Positions 7,705 through 15,476 of a stretch of DNA of 64,000 bases are shown here, one piece after another (within the stretch, counting starts at the first letter, position 1; each line of letters begins with the position of its first letter). Position numbers and translations under genes: made by a program. Under the pieces are notes generated by a model. The model did no database searches. It had not been told where the DNA came from and saw only the letters and a list, made by a program, of their open reading frames with translations. Location: positions 7,724,501 through 7,788,500 of the forward strand of contig NZ_JAUSZD010000002.1 in NCBI RefSeq assembly GCF_030817275.1, read 5' to 3'. This stretch comes from Paenibacillus sp. V4I7. Its GTDB lineage: Bacteria > Bacillota > Bacilli > Paenibacillales > NBRC-103111.

Positions 7705-9372
7705 GTGCATAAGACAGAAAATCAGTTATCTGTTTTCTCATTAGGTGGAATTAATGAAATTGGTAAAAATATGTATGTGGTGCAATATGGAGATGATATC
7801 ATTGTCATTGATTGTGGCTCAAAGTTTCCGGATGAAAGCTTACTCGGCATTGACTTGATCGTGCCGGATATTACCTACTTGCTCGAAAATAGTGACAAAG
7901 TCCGCGCACTGATTATTACGCATGGGCATGAAGATCATATCGGGGGCATTCCGTATATACGAAGACAATTGAACATGCCGATTTATGCAACTCGGCTAAC
8001 GCTCGGGCTAATTGAAAGTAAGCTGAGAGAGGCTGGACTGCTTGCAGATACGAAATTTATTGAAATTGACTCCGATTCGAGCATCGAGCTAGGGCAATTC
8101 ACAACTACCTTTTTCAAAACAAATCATAGTATCCCTGATTGCTTGGGAGTCGTCTTTCATACACCTGAAGGAACGGTCGTACATACGGGAGATTTCAAAT
8201 TTGATTTAACCCCAGTCAATAATCAGTATCCCGATATTCATAAGATGGCGGAGATTGGGAAGAATGGGATTCTACTTCTTTTATCGGAAAGCACGAATGC
8301 CGAGCGTCCTGGCTACACACCTTCAGAAAGTCTTGTAGGCAAACATATCGAAGATGCCTTTCATAAAGCGAAGCAAAAAGTGTTCATAGCCACCTTTGCC
8401 TCTAATGTTCATAGACTTCAGCAAGTCATTGATGCTGCTCAGGCAACGAACCGTAAATTAGCCTTACTTGGCCGCAGTATGGTCAACGTTGTGAGAATTG
8501 CTTCCGAGCTTGGCTACCTAACAGTTCCTGAAGGGATGCTGGTGGAAGCGGGAGAAGTCAATCGTATGGTTCCAGATCAAATAGCGATCTTATGTACCGG
8601 TAGTCAAGGAGAACCGATGGCTGCATTATCGCGATTATCCCGTTCCAATTATCGTCAGGTTGAAATCATGCGTGGAGACACCGTTATTTTATCCTCGTCC
8701 CCGATTCCGGGAAATGAACGCAATGTGTCGCGGACTGTTGATAATTTATTTAGTCTAGGGGCTGAAGTCATTTATGGTTCGAGCTCATCTACAGGTATGC
8801 ACGTATCCGGACACGGGAGCCAAGAAGAACTGAAGTTAATGCTCACGCTGATGAAGCCGAAGTACTTTATTCCGATTCATGGCGAGTTTAGAATGCTGCA
8901 TCAGCACCGTATTTTGGCTGAAGGCGTCGGCGTGGAACCGGCTAACATCTACATTTTAAATAATGGGGATGTCGTGGATATCAAGAACGAGGTGGCAACT
9001 CAGAGCCGCAAAGTGTACGCGGGGAATACCCTTGTCGATGGATTAGGGGATGTTGGCAACATTGTTCTGCGTGACCGTAAACAACTGGCCGAGGATGGTA
9101 TCTTGATCGTGGTCCTGCTGCTTAGTAAAAGTGACGGTAAAATTTTGTCCGGACCGGATATTATCTCCCGCGGGTTTGTCTATGTGCGAGAATCGGAAGA
9201 CCTGATGGATCAAGCGAATATTCTTGCAACAGAAACGATAAACAGACTTCAAAAAGAAAACGTGAATCAATGGAATGTGCTTAAAACGAATGTAAAAGAA
9301 GTACTAGGAAGACTCTTTTATGAAAAGACGGGCAGAAGACCCGTTATTCTCACCATACTCACGGAAATCTAG
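7705..9372 (+). CDS. Ribonuclease J family protein
   Basis: This 555-residue protein is an RNase J (metallo-beta-lactamase/beta-CASP) ribonuclease, which degrades and matures RNA by endonuclease and 5'-to-3' exonuclease activity. The signature HGHEDHIGG gives H73, H75, D77 and H78. Further ligands are the His in KTNHSIPD, the Asp in HTGDFKFD and the His in PIHGEFRML; the beta-CASP region includes CTGSQGEPMAALSRL and the SGHGSQEELK loop, and a C-terminal domain closes the protein. All metal ligands appear intact and the length equals that of RNase J1/J2. The start is a GTG preceded by a G-rich Shine-Dalgarno site. The gene is alone, ahead of its own terminator; whether it is rnjA, rnjB or a third paralogue cannot be decided here. 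Confidence 0.93.
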   Translation: MHKTENQLSVFSLGGINEIGKNMYVVQYGDDIIVIDCGSKFPDESLLGIDLIVPDITYLLENSDKVRALIITHGHEDHIGGIPYIRRQLNMPIYATRLTLGLIESKLREAGLLADTKFIEIDSDSSIELGQFTTTFFKTNHSIPDCLGVVFHTPEGTVVHTGDFKFDLTPVNNQYPDIHKMAEIGKNGILLLLSESTNAERPGYTPSESLVGKHIEDAFHKAKQKVFIATFASNVHRLQQVIDAAQATNRKLALLGRSMVNVVRIASELGYLTVPEGMLVEAGEVNRMVPDQIAILCTGSQGEPMAALSRLSRSNYRQVEIMRGDTVILSSSPIPGNERNVSRTVDNLFSLGAEVIYGSSSSTGMHVSGHGSQEELKLMLTLMKPKYFIPIHGEFRMLHQHRILAEGVGVEPANIYILNNGDVVDIKNEVATQSRKVYAGNTLVDGLGDVGNIVLRDRKQLAEDGILIVVLLLSKSDGKILSGPDIISRGFVYVRESEDLMDQANILATETINRLQKENVNQWNVLKTNVKEVLGRLFYEKTGRRPVILTILTEI

Positions 9373-9417
9373 CATAAACAAGCAACTTTAGCACACACAA
9401 ACAGATCTAGTACAAAC

Positions 9418-9466
9418 AAGCGGATCCCTTCGGTTTGAAGGCGACTCCGCTTTTTGCTTTTTTAAC
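9418..9466 (+). terminator. Terminator of the RNase J gene
   Basis: Arms AAGCGGA (9418-9424) and TCCGCTT (9446-9452) flank a loop region with its own short pairing, followed by a T-rich run. Confidence 0.7.
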
Positions 9467-9509
9467 GATCACTTGCGATGGATGAGAAGATATCTTGGGT
9501 GAGGAATCT

Positions 9510-9534
9510 CATAAGGATGTTTTTCATCCTTATG
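9510..9534. repeat. Perfect hairpin, 10-bp arms
   Basis: CATAAGGATG and CATCCTTATG flank five T bases. There is no T-run after the stem on either strand, so it is not a typical terminator. It lies 3' of the DoxX gene and may stabilise or end that transcript. Confidence 0.5.
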
Positions 9535-9601
9535 GCGGGTTTGCTCGGCTGTGGACGCGAGATAGCGGTCCGACCTTACTCTTAAGAAAATGGATTTTAG
9601 G

Positions 9602-10045
9602 TTAGCTAGCACTGCCCGCCAAGAGGACCGCGGCTAGAAACACTAGCTGCAGCAGCGTTCGAGCGAGCAGTTTAGGAGTAGGTCTTCCGCCGATTGTTAA
9701 TCGCTCCAGGGCTGCCTTCACATTGGCTGGGAACATGGCTATTAGCAGTATCGCCAAGCAGATGGAAGCCACGCGGGAGGTAGCGGGGAGAAGAATGCCG
9801 ACGGCTCCGGCAATTTCCAGCCAACCAGTGGCAGTAACCAGCAAACTTGGGCTCGGGAATGTGGGCGGAACCATCCGGATCAGGTCTTGTCGTTTTTTAC
9901 CCCAGTGGGCGGAAGCGGTAACCAGCAGCATGATGGCTACCGCTATTTGAAGCGGAGTTTGCCAACCGTCTAAATAAGACCAGCCGAACAGACCTAGAAC
10001 CCTAAATAGCGTAAACGAAACAACAAGCACATAAAAAGGTATCAT
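9602..10045 (-). CDS. DoxX family membrane protein
   Basis: A small integral membrane protein of 147 residues with about four hydrophobic helices. The features ALGDGLGWSYLDGWQ-like helix 1 to 2 region, AHWGKKRQDLIRMVPP in the first loop, LVTATGWLEIAGAVGILLP in helix 3 and the ending LLQLVFLAAVLLAGSAS fit the DoxX/DoxX-like family. The function of these proteins is poorly known; some are linked to redox or thiol stress. GGAGGG precedes the ATG. It follows the TetR gene by only 20 bases, so the two form an operon and the TetR protein probably controls it. Confidence 0.8.
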   Translation of the reverse strand: MIPFYVLVVSFTLFRVLGLFGWSYLDGWQTPLQIAVAIMLLVTASAHWGKKRQDLIRMVPPTFPSPSLLVTATGWLEIAGAVGILLPATSRVASICLAILLIAMFPANVKAALERLTIGGRPTPKLLARTLLQLVFLAAVLLAGSAS

Positions 10046-10065
10046 GGATAACCCTCCGTTAAAGT

Positions 10066-10668
10066 CTATTGGCTTGAATTGGTTTGTAACATATCTCTCA
10101 TAAACAACGAATAATCTTGGGTATTAAAAGAAGTCCCAGCTAGTGGAATTGAAGAGCGCAAGCGTAAACCGAGTGAGATCAGAACGAATATCTCCGCTGT
10201 CTTATCCGTATCCACTGATTCCGGAATGACCCCATGATCTTGGCCAGTCTGTATCCATTGTTTGGATACAGACACAGACCGTTCATAATACTGCTTGAGC
10301 ACATCCGCTACGAGAGGCTGATCCTCTTTTCCAAGTAGATACATCAGCACTTTGTTCGTGATGTCCTGACCGTCTTCCAAAGCTGAAAGACTTTCTGTAA
10401 TCTTCTGCATAGGATTATCGAATGTTGAGCGGCCTTGATCTACTTCGTTCATGAAACGTTTGTTGGTCTCTTCAAGTCGTTCTTGCAATACCCAAGCAAA
10501 GATTTCGTCTTTACTCTTCACGTAATGGAAGATAGCCCCCTTTGACAATCCTGATTTCTCCATGATGTCTTTCATTGTGATCGAGTGACACCCTTTTTCC
10601 CGTATCAGTTCTTTGGTTGAATCCAGCAGCAGCTTCGTTGTTTGCTGCCTGCGTTCCTCTTGCTTCAA
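10066..10668 (-). CDS. TetR/AcrR family transcriptional regulator
   Basis: A 200-residue repressor-type protein. Residues 8-55 carry the TetR helix-turn-helix: TKELIREKGCHSITMKDIME then KSGLSKGAIFHYVKSKDEIF. The remaining helical part is the ligand-binding and dimerisation domain, whose ligand is unknown. The start is a TTG 6 bases after GGAGGG. It is the first gene of a two-gene unit with DoxX, and a strong promoter with dyad symmetry lies about 50-90 bases upstream, consistent with autorepression. Confidence 0.92.
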   Translation of the reverse strand: MKQEERRQQTTKLLLDSTKELIREKGCHSITMKDIMEKSGLSKGAIFHYVKSKDEIFAWVLQERLEETNKRFMNEVDQGRSTFDNPMQKITESLSALEDGQDITNKVLMYLLGKEDQPLVADVLKQYYERSVSVSKQWIQTGQDHGVIPESVDTDKTAEIFVLISLGLRLRSSIPLAGTSFNTQDYSLFMRDMLQTNSSQ

Positions 10669-10720
10669 AGTAATCCCTCCGTGTACGTTTGTAACCTAAT
10701 ACGTCGATTATTTATATTTC

Positions 10721-10758
10721 TATGTATGCATTATACATACCGACCATTGGTTTGTAAA
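10721..10758 (-). promoter_or_regulatory. Promoter and candidate operator of the tetR-doxX unit
   Basis: Read on the minus strand, TTTACA (10753-10758) and TATAAT (10730-10735) are 17 bases apart. A perfect inverted repeat, TATGTAT-GCATT-ATACATA (10721-10739), encloses the -10 box, and the spacer contains the partial dyad ACCAATGGTCGGT. Either could be the TetR operator. Positions are seen directly; the link to the TetR protein is inference. Confidence 0.6.
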
Positions 10759-10996
10759 TGGGTTAAAATTATTATTGGACGACAGAGGCTGTCGATTCAT
10801 TGATTATTCCTCCTCATAAAGGGTAGGCATACCCATTTCTTGCGAAATGGCCTGATTAGGGGCTAATTGTTGTACATTATGCAACATCGAAGGGAGAGAG
10901 GCGGGATTTAAGCAGCAATTGTTGCATTTTCTACAACAGCATTCAACCGTGAATAAAGATTCATTCACCCATGAATAAATCGACGGTCTCCAACAT
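10759..10996. other. Gene-poor spacer without a supported gene
   Basis: The stretch between the TetR promoter and the terminator of the MDR gene has no convincing gene. It holds a short hairpin (CGACAG-AGG-CTGTCG) and, on the minus strand, an AGGAGG motif followed 8 bases later by ATG, but that reading frame ends after 26 codons inside the TetR promoter. It may be a remnant of an older gene. Confidence 0.4.
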
Positions 10997-11040
10997 ACAA
11001 ACAAGCGCATACCGCCTAAATGGCGCATGCGCTTGTTTGT
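10997..11040. terminator. Terminator of the MDR oxidoreductase gene
   Basis: Perfect 14-base arms (ACAAACAAGCGCAT and ATGCGCTTGTTTGT) with extra pairing inside the loop (GCC with GGC). It lies directly after the stop of the minus-strand gene at 11055. Confidence 0.75.
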
Positions 11041-11054
11041 TATCAATTTCTGTT

Positions 11055-12047
11055 CTAGACAGGCAGAAGAAGTACTTTGCCTGAGGTCATATTCGCCATA
11101 TACTGCTGGATGGCATCTACGGTTTGACTCATTGGGAAGTTTTGGCTAATCTCGGTTTGGATCTGTGATCCGATTGATTTTTTCATCGAGCCCTGCAGGG
11201 CGAGAAGTTCAAAGATCGATTGTGTTTTCACCCAATCGGATGCCCAGAAACCGGCGATACGTTTCCGGCGAAAAACAAGATCATCGGCGTTGATCGTTGT
11301 CGTTTTTCCTCCCAGAAGGCCGTATTGGAAAAGGGTCGCGCCATTAGGAAGCGCCGATAGCACGAGGCCCGTCAAGTCGCCTCCTACGGCATCAAAACAC
11401 ACGGTAGCTCCAAGCTCATGGGACTTCATCTTTAAGTCCTTCTCGAAGGTAGCTGAGCTGCTATTGACGATATGCTGTCCGCCTAATTCTCTCAGCAGCA
11501 GTTCTTGTTCTTCCTTGCGAACAATACTAATCACAGGAATGCCATGCTCTTTGCCGAGCTGTACTAGAATTCTGCCAAGTGCGCTAGCACCGGCTGTTTG
11601 AACGATCGCTTTGGATTTATGCTGCTTGGCTATCTTCACCATAGCCATGGCACTCGCTGGGTTGACGAAGAAGACAGCACCTTGCTCATCAGATACATGA
11701 TCTGGGAGCACCATGCAGGTCATAGCACTAGCCTTGGTATAGGGTGCCCAGGAGCCGAAAACTTCGGATACGAAGGCGACACGCTTCCCTTTTAACATGC
11801 GTGCGACAAGGCTGCTGCCTGTCGCGATGACGGTTCCGCATCCTTCCATGCCGCCAACCGAAGGCAGTTCTCGTTGTATGCCGTAATGACCATGCAGAAA
11901 TAATAAGTCGGCGGGATTAATGGAGGCAGCATGTACTTTAATCAGCACCTCGCCGCTATTTATTTCCGGAATGGCAGTCTCACTAAATTCAATACCTGAA
12001 ATCCCTCCATACTCCTTGATCATAACGGCATTCATTATCTTCGTCAT
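11055..12047 (-). CDS. Zinc-independent MDR oxidoreductase (quinone reductase / enoyl reductase-like)
   Basis: A 330-residue medium-chain dehydrogenase/reductase. The GroES-like N-terminal domain shows GEVLIKVHAASINPADLLFL and GMEGCGTVIATG; the Rossmann domain has IVQTAGASALGRILVQLGKE, in which the AxxxxG pattern binds NAD(P)H. The Cys/His zinc ligands of classical alcohol dehydrogenases are absent, so it resembles quinone oxidoreductases or MECR-like enoyl reductases that use NADPH. Substrate unknown. The Shine-Dalgarno site is weak, and a second ATG four codons downstream is an alternative start. It stands alone, ending in a strong terminator. Confidence 0.88.
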   Translation of the reverse strand: MTKIMNAVMIKEYGGISGIEFSETAIPEINSGEVLIKVHAASINPADLLFLHGHYGIQRELPSVGGMEGCGTVIATGSSLVARMLKGKRVAFVSEVFGSWAPYTKASAMTCMVLPDHVSDEQGAVFFVNPASAMAMVKIAKQHKSKAIVQTAGASALGRILVQLGKEHGIPVISIVRKEEQELLLRELGGQHIVNSSSATFEKDLKMKSHELGATVCFDAVGGDLTGLVLSALPNGATLFQYGLLGGKTTTINADDLVFRRKRIAGFWASDWVKTQSIFELLALQGSMKKSIGSQIQTEISQNFPMSQTVDAIQQYMANMTSGKVLLLPV

Positions 12048-12124
12048 GCGAGTAGACCCACCCCATCTATTTGCGTATAATGTTCTCTACTGATTATATA
12101 TGACTGCTGCAAAAGTGGGAATAT

Positions 12125-12955
12125 TTATAACTGTCTGATAAATCCATGAGCGATATTGACATCCGACGGCATGAATTTGGTAGCGCCTGATTTGATTAAA
12201 CCAGCAAGAACGACACAATTAGAGGCAATAGCCCCACGCATCCATTTGGGATCGAAGGGAGAGTTGGCTTCTAAGGTTTGGATGTCCTGCGCTGCCAATT
12301 GTCTGGTTAGTTGGGTGAAATCATTTCTATGGCAATACAGATCATCCTCAAGCTCGATCTGGAAATGGCTCAAATACGTTTTCTCGCCGCCCGTATACGC
12401 AAACTGCTCCAAGGAAGCCGGTAAACGGCAGGAGAGCCATTTGATACAAGTGGCAATCTGTCTTTGATCTGGAGGTCCAAGCAAGTTGAATTGTTGGTTA
12501 AGATCTGAGATGCCGAATGGAATCAGATAAGGAGCTTCACATTCACTTGTAATAATTTGGATGCTGCCTCCCCCGGTATTGATCACATCAAGATCACTGG
12601 GGATATCCGATTCGGCTATAGCTTTCTTCAGCAAATCAGCCTCCTCTTTCTGGCTAATGGTTCTGTAAGCAATCCTCAAATTCCTACAAACTTCCTGCAT
12701 ATGTTCGGACAATTGAGGTGATCTTCGCATCGCTTCTGTACCAATAGCTTCGATGTTTCCTTGACCAAGGCCTTCGATAAAGGAGTCCTGCGTAGAAAGC
12801 AAAGACTTTAAAGTACCTTCGATAGACGGCAGATCCACCCCGCTCTCCAGAAGCTCCCATGTTAGAACATCCACTTGCTCAATATGATCGTTTGATTTCT
12901 TGAACACTTTGGCACTATGACTTCCCAAATCCAAAATTAATTTGTTACTTTGCAT
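12125..12955 (-). CDS. Ppx/GppA-like phosphatase family protein with altered active-site residues
   Basis: This 276-residue protein has the actin-like fold signatures of exopolyphosphatase/guanosine pentaphosphatase: LILDLGSHSAKVF at the N-terminus, EAIGTEAMRRSPQL, ISQKEEADLLKKAI (the EEA of the metal-binding loop) and NTGGGSIQI, with SDVNIAHGFIRQL at the end. In active family members the last glycine loop reads D-I-GGGS-T-E; here the Asp is Asn and the Glu is Gln. It is also shorter than most two-domain Ppx proteins. It may therefore bind nucleotide or polyphosphate without hydrolysing it, or have another substrate. The ATG follows GGGTGAG. It is a single gene with no operon partner. Confidence 0.75.
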   Translation of the reverse strand: MQSNKLILDLGSHSAKVFKKSNDHIEQVDVLTWELLESGVDLPSIEGTLKSLLSTQDSFIEGLGQGNIEAIGTEAMRRSPQLSEHMQEVCRNLRIAYRTISQKEEADLLKKAIAESDIPSDLDVINTGGGSIQIITSECEAPYLIPFGISDLNQQFNLLGPPDQRQIATCIKWLSCRLPASLEQFAYTGGEKTYLSHFQIELEDDLYCHRNDFTQLTRQLAAQDIQTLEANSPFDPKWMRGAIASNCVVLAGLIKSGATKFMPSDVNIAHGFIRQL

Positions 12956-13148
12956 AAGATCTCACCCGTTTGTTCCATAGTTTGGTTATCCCCTAGCATG
13001 GCTTCAGAAGTCCAATACTAAAGGATCAACGATTTCTATGTCAACCAATTTTTGCTAAAAATTAGTAAAAGTTTGTATAAAGATCTAGTTTCAACAAATT
13101 GCCTTGTTTTACGACAAAGAAAGCATCATTGCCGGATGTTTATCAAAA

Positions 13149-13184
13149 AAGATGACCCAATCCTCGAAAGGATTGGGTCATCTT
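13149..13184. terminator. Terminator of the OmpR-type regulator gene
   Basis: A perfect 16-base stem with CGAA loop immediately after the stop codon; minus-strand transcripts end in a U-run (AAAAAA at 13145-13150 on the plus strand). Confidence 0.9.
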
Positions 13185-13888
13185 CACATGACAAATTTAT
13201 AGCCTACGCCCCACACAGTTTTTATGTATTTCGGTTCTTTGGGATTAACTTCAATTTTTCTGCGCAAATTCGTAATATGGACATCAATAGCACGGTCGTT
13301 GATGTAGGAATCGAAACCACGCAGTGTATTTATGAGATCTTCTCTGCGGTAAACGCGTTCGGGGTGCTCGTACAGCAGCCGGATAAGCTCAAATTCGGAG
13401 AACGTCATTTCGATGGACTCGCCCCGGACGTAGAGCGTTCTTTTTTCCAAATTAATGTTTAAATCCATGGCAGGTACGGTAACTTTATGTTCTACATGAA
13501 GTCTTGGAGTCTCGGGAGGGTGTCCCAGTTTGAAACGACGTAAAAGGGCTTGTATTCTGGCTTTCATCTCATGCATGCTGAACGGTTTGCATAAGTAATC
13601 GTCAGCACCTACTGTGAATGCTTCAATCTTTTCGCTCACTCTGGAGTCGGATGAAATGATAATAATGGGCACAGGAGTTATGTTCCGAAGTGATGTACAC
13701 AGCTCAGTTCCTTCAAAGTCAGGAAGATTGAGGTCGAGCAGAATGAGATCCGGTTCGAACTCACGCAATGCTGCAAGGCCTTCCTGACCATTGTGGGACC
13801 TTAGGACTAGGAAGTCTTCCTCTTTCAGATACATACAGATCATTTCTCCGATAATATCATCATCCTCAATTAGTAGAACTCTGTCCAT
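13184..13888 (-). CDS. OmpR/PhoB-type response regulator
   Basis: A 234-residue response regulator from the chosen ATG. The receiver has the acidic patch EDDD at 8-11, the phospho-acceptor D52 in LLDLNLPDFEG, S79/S80 and K101 in CKPF. The winged-helix domain (residues 135-230) includes MTFSEFELIRLLYEHPERV, YRREDLINTLRG, INDRAIDVHITNLRRKIE and VWGVGYKFVM. A start five codons upstream is possible, but GGGGGAG lies 6 bases before the ATG at 13886-13888. No kinase is adjacent on the same strand; the large hybrid kinase encoded divergently nearby is a possible partner, though this is inference. Confidence 0.93.
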   Translation of the reverse strand: MDRVLLIEDDDIIGEMICMYLKEEDFLVLRSHNGQEGLAALREFEPDLILLDLNLPDFEGTELCTSLRNITPVPIIIISSDSRVSEKIEAFTVGADDYLCKPFSMHEMKARIQALLRRFKLGHPPETPRLHVEHKVTVPAMDLNINLEKRTLYVRGESIEMTFSEFELIRLLYEHPERVYRREDLINTLRGFDSYINDRAIDVHITNLRRKIEVNPKEPKYIKTVWGVGYKFVM

Positions 13889-13981
13889 TAGAAACTCCCC
13901 CAAACTAAGCTAAATTTTCCGATGCAAAATTGTGAAATGAACAGAGGGAATGCATGCGCTAACACTTTACTCATTAATTCT

Positions 13982-14010
13982 ATTATACGGTGTCGAAATT
14001 TAAGAGTAAA
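13982..14010 (-). promoter_or_regulatory. Sigma-A promoter of the OmpR-type regulator gene
   Basis: On the minus strand TTTACT (14005-14010) and TATAAT (13982-13987) are separated by 17 bases, about 95 bases before the start codon. Confidence 0.65.
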
Positions 14011-14158
14011 CCGCTATCATTGACATTTTAAGAGAAATTGTTAGTAAAATATTAGCGAAATTAGAAGGGGGAATTCGTACCATTTATGTAAGTAACCTAA
14101 TATGTGGAAAGTATAATAGAGATAATGCGTAGTTATTGCTTGTAAGGGTGGTGGGGAA

Positions 14159-15472
14159 ATGGGTCTTTTGGACGGGTATGGTGTTCTAATTGTAAGTGAA
14201 TCAAGTGAATTAAGATCAGAAGTGGGGTCCTTAATCGAGAAGGATACACAGTTCGTAATGACAGGTATGGCGAAGCAAGGAAATACCGTACTTAGCTGCA
14301 TTTTGGCTAGTAAACCGGATTTGGTCATTATTGATTTAGATATGGTTAACTCAGATGGACTACTTGCGCTTCATCTTATTATGAATCATAGTCCTATTCC
14401 TGTCATCGTACTTAGTACGCATACACCCGAAGGTTCTATGAAGACGATTCAAGCGATGCGGCTAGGTGCGGCAGATTATTTTCATAAAGAAATGTTATCC
14501 CAGGAATTTAAAAATAAGATTATGACCTCCTATTTTCTAGAACGATGCAAAATGGCCATTCAAAACGGGATTCAAGGCGTCTATGACACTCATTTTTATT
14601 CAAAAGGAATGGTAGAAACCGTTATTTCCGCCTCCCTGCCACATAGACAAGATCAGTTCCAAAGGCGCATGGACATCGAGTTTCACCTGCGAAGAGCGAT
14701 TGACAATCAGGAATTTCATCTCGTTTATCAACCAGTCGTTGATGTATATTCGAATCGAATTGTAGGACTAGAGAGCCTGATTCGTTGGAATAACGCTACT
14801 TTGGGTCATGTACCTCCTTCTGATTTTATCCCTATAGCGGAAGAAAGCGGTCTTATTCATGAAATTGGGGAATGGGTACTGAAGGAAGCCTGCATGCAGA
14901 ACAAGCGGTGGCAGGAGGCTGGCCTTTCCAAAGTGTTCGTGGCAGTTAATCTGTCCAGACGACAGTTTAATGATAGCCGACTTAGCCGGATGATTCAGAC
15001 TATTTTGGAGGAAACAGGCTTACAGCCCAAGTACTTGGAGCTCGAAATTACCGAAAGCATGAGCATGGAAGTTGAGCTGGCCGCAGACGCACTTCGTCAG
15101 CTGAAGAAGCTGGGTGTTCGTGTCGCGATGGATGATTTTGGAACCGGATACAGCTCGCTCGGGTATCTCAGAGATTTTCCCATTGATAAAATGAAAATTG
15201 ACCAATCCTTTATTAAGGGCTTGAAACATAAACAAGTGAATGCGGTTATCGTAAACACAATGGTTACGATGGCTAGAAATTTGAATCTTATGGTTGTTGC
15301 GGAAGGTGTAGAGACAGAGGAGGAGCTTCAAGTACTTCGGGAGTGCGGCTGCAGGCTGGTCCAAGGCTATTATTTCAGCCAACCGGTCATGGCGAAACGT
15401 ATCGAGGAAATGCTGCATCTAGAAACAAACAAACAGGATAGCATGATTATCCTACATTCTAAGTCGATATAG
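14159..15472 (+). CDS. Receiver-EAL protein, c-di-GMP phosphodiesterase
   Basis: This 437-residue cytoplasmic protein joins a receiver domain (1-120) to an EAL domain (about 175-425) that hydrolyses cyclic di-GMP. The EAL signature reads GLESLIRW; later catalytic residues are in NLSRRQF, LELEITES, MDDFGTGYSSLGYL, IDKMKIDQSFI, VVAEGVETEEE and GCRLVQGYYFSQP, all apparently intact. The receiver keeps its phospho-acceptor in VIIDLDMVNSDG and a lysine in YFHKE, but the usual acidic pair reads SES, so its phosphorylation may be impaired or altered. The gene is followed 4 bases later by a hybrid histidine kinase and is divergent from the OmpR-type regulator. The module presumably links a membrane signal to c-di-GMP level. 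Confidence 0.92.
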   Translation: MGLLDGYGVLIVSESSELRSEVGSLIEKDTQFVMTGMAKQGNTVLSCILASKPDLVIIDLDMVNSDGLLALHLIMNHSPIPVIVLSTHTPEGSMKTIQAMRLGAADYFHKEMLSQEFKNKIMTSYFLERCKMAIQNGIQGVYDTHFYSKGMVETVISASLPHRQDQFQRRMDIEFHLRRAIDNQEFHLVYQPVVDVYSNRIVGLESLIRWNNATLGHVPPSDFIPIAEESGLIHEIGEWVLKEACMQNKRWQEAGLSKVFVAVNLSRRQFNDSRLSRMIQTILEETGLQPKYLELEITESMSMEVELAADALRQLKKLGVRVAMDDFGTGYSSLGYLRDFPIDKMKIDQSFIKGLKHKQVNAVIVNTMVTMARNLNLMVVAEGVETEEELQVLRECGCRLVQGYYFSQPVMAKRIEEMLHLETNKQDSMIILHSKSI

Positions 15473-15476
15473 GCTG

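Noticed and set aside
10720..10800. A 26-codon minus-strand frame with AGGAGG 8 bases before its ATG
   Set aside because: It lies over the -35 and -10 boxes of the TetR promoter and has no protein-like features; probably chance or a remnant.
10804..11046. An 80-codon minus-strand open frame
   Set aside because: Its first part is made of the terminator hairpin of the neighbouring gene and it has many Cys and no ribosome site.
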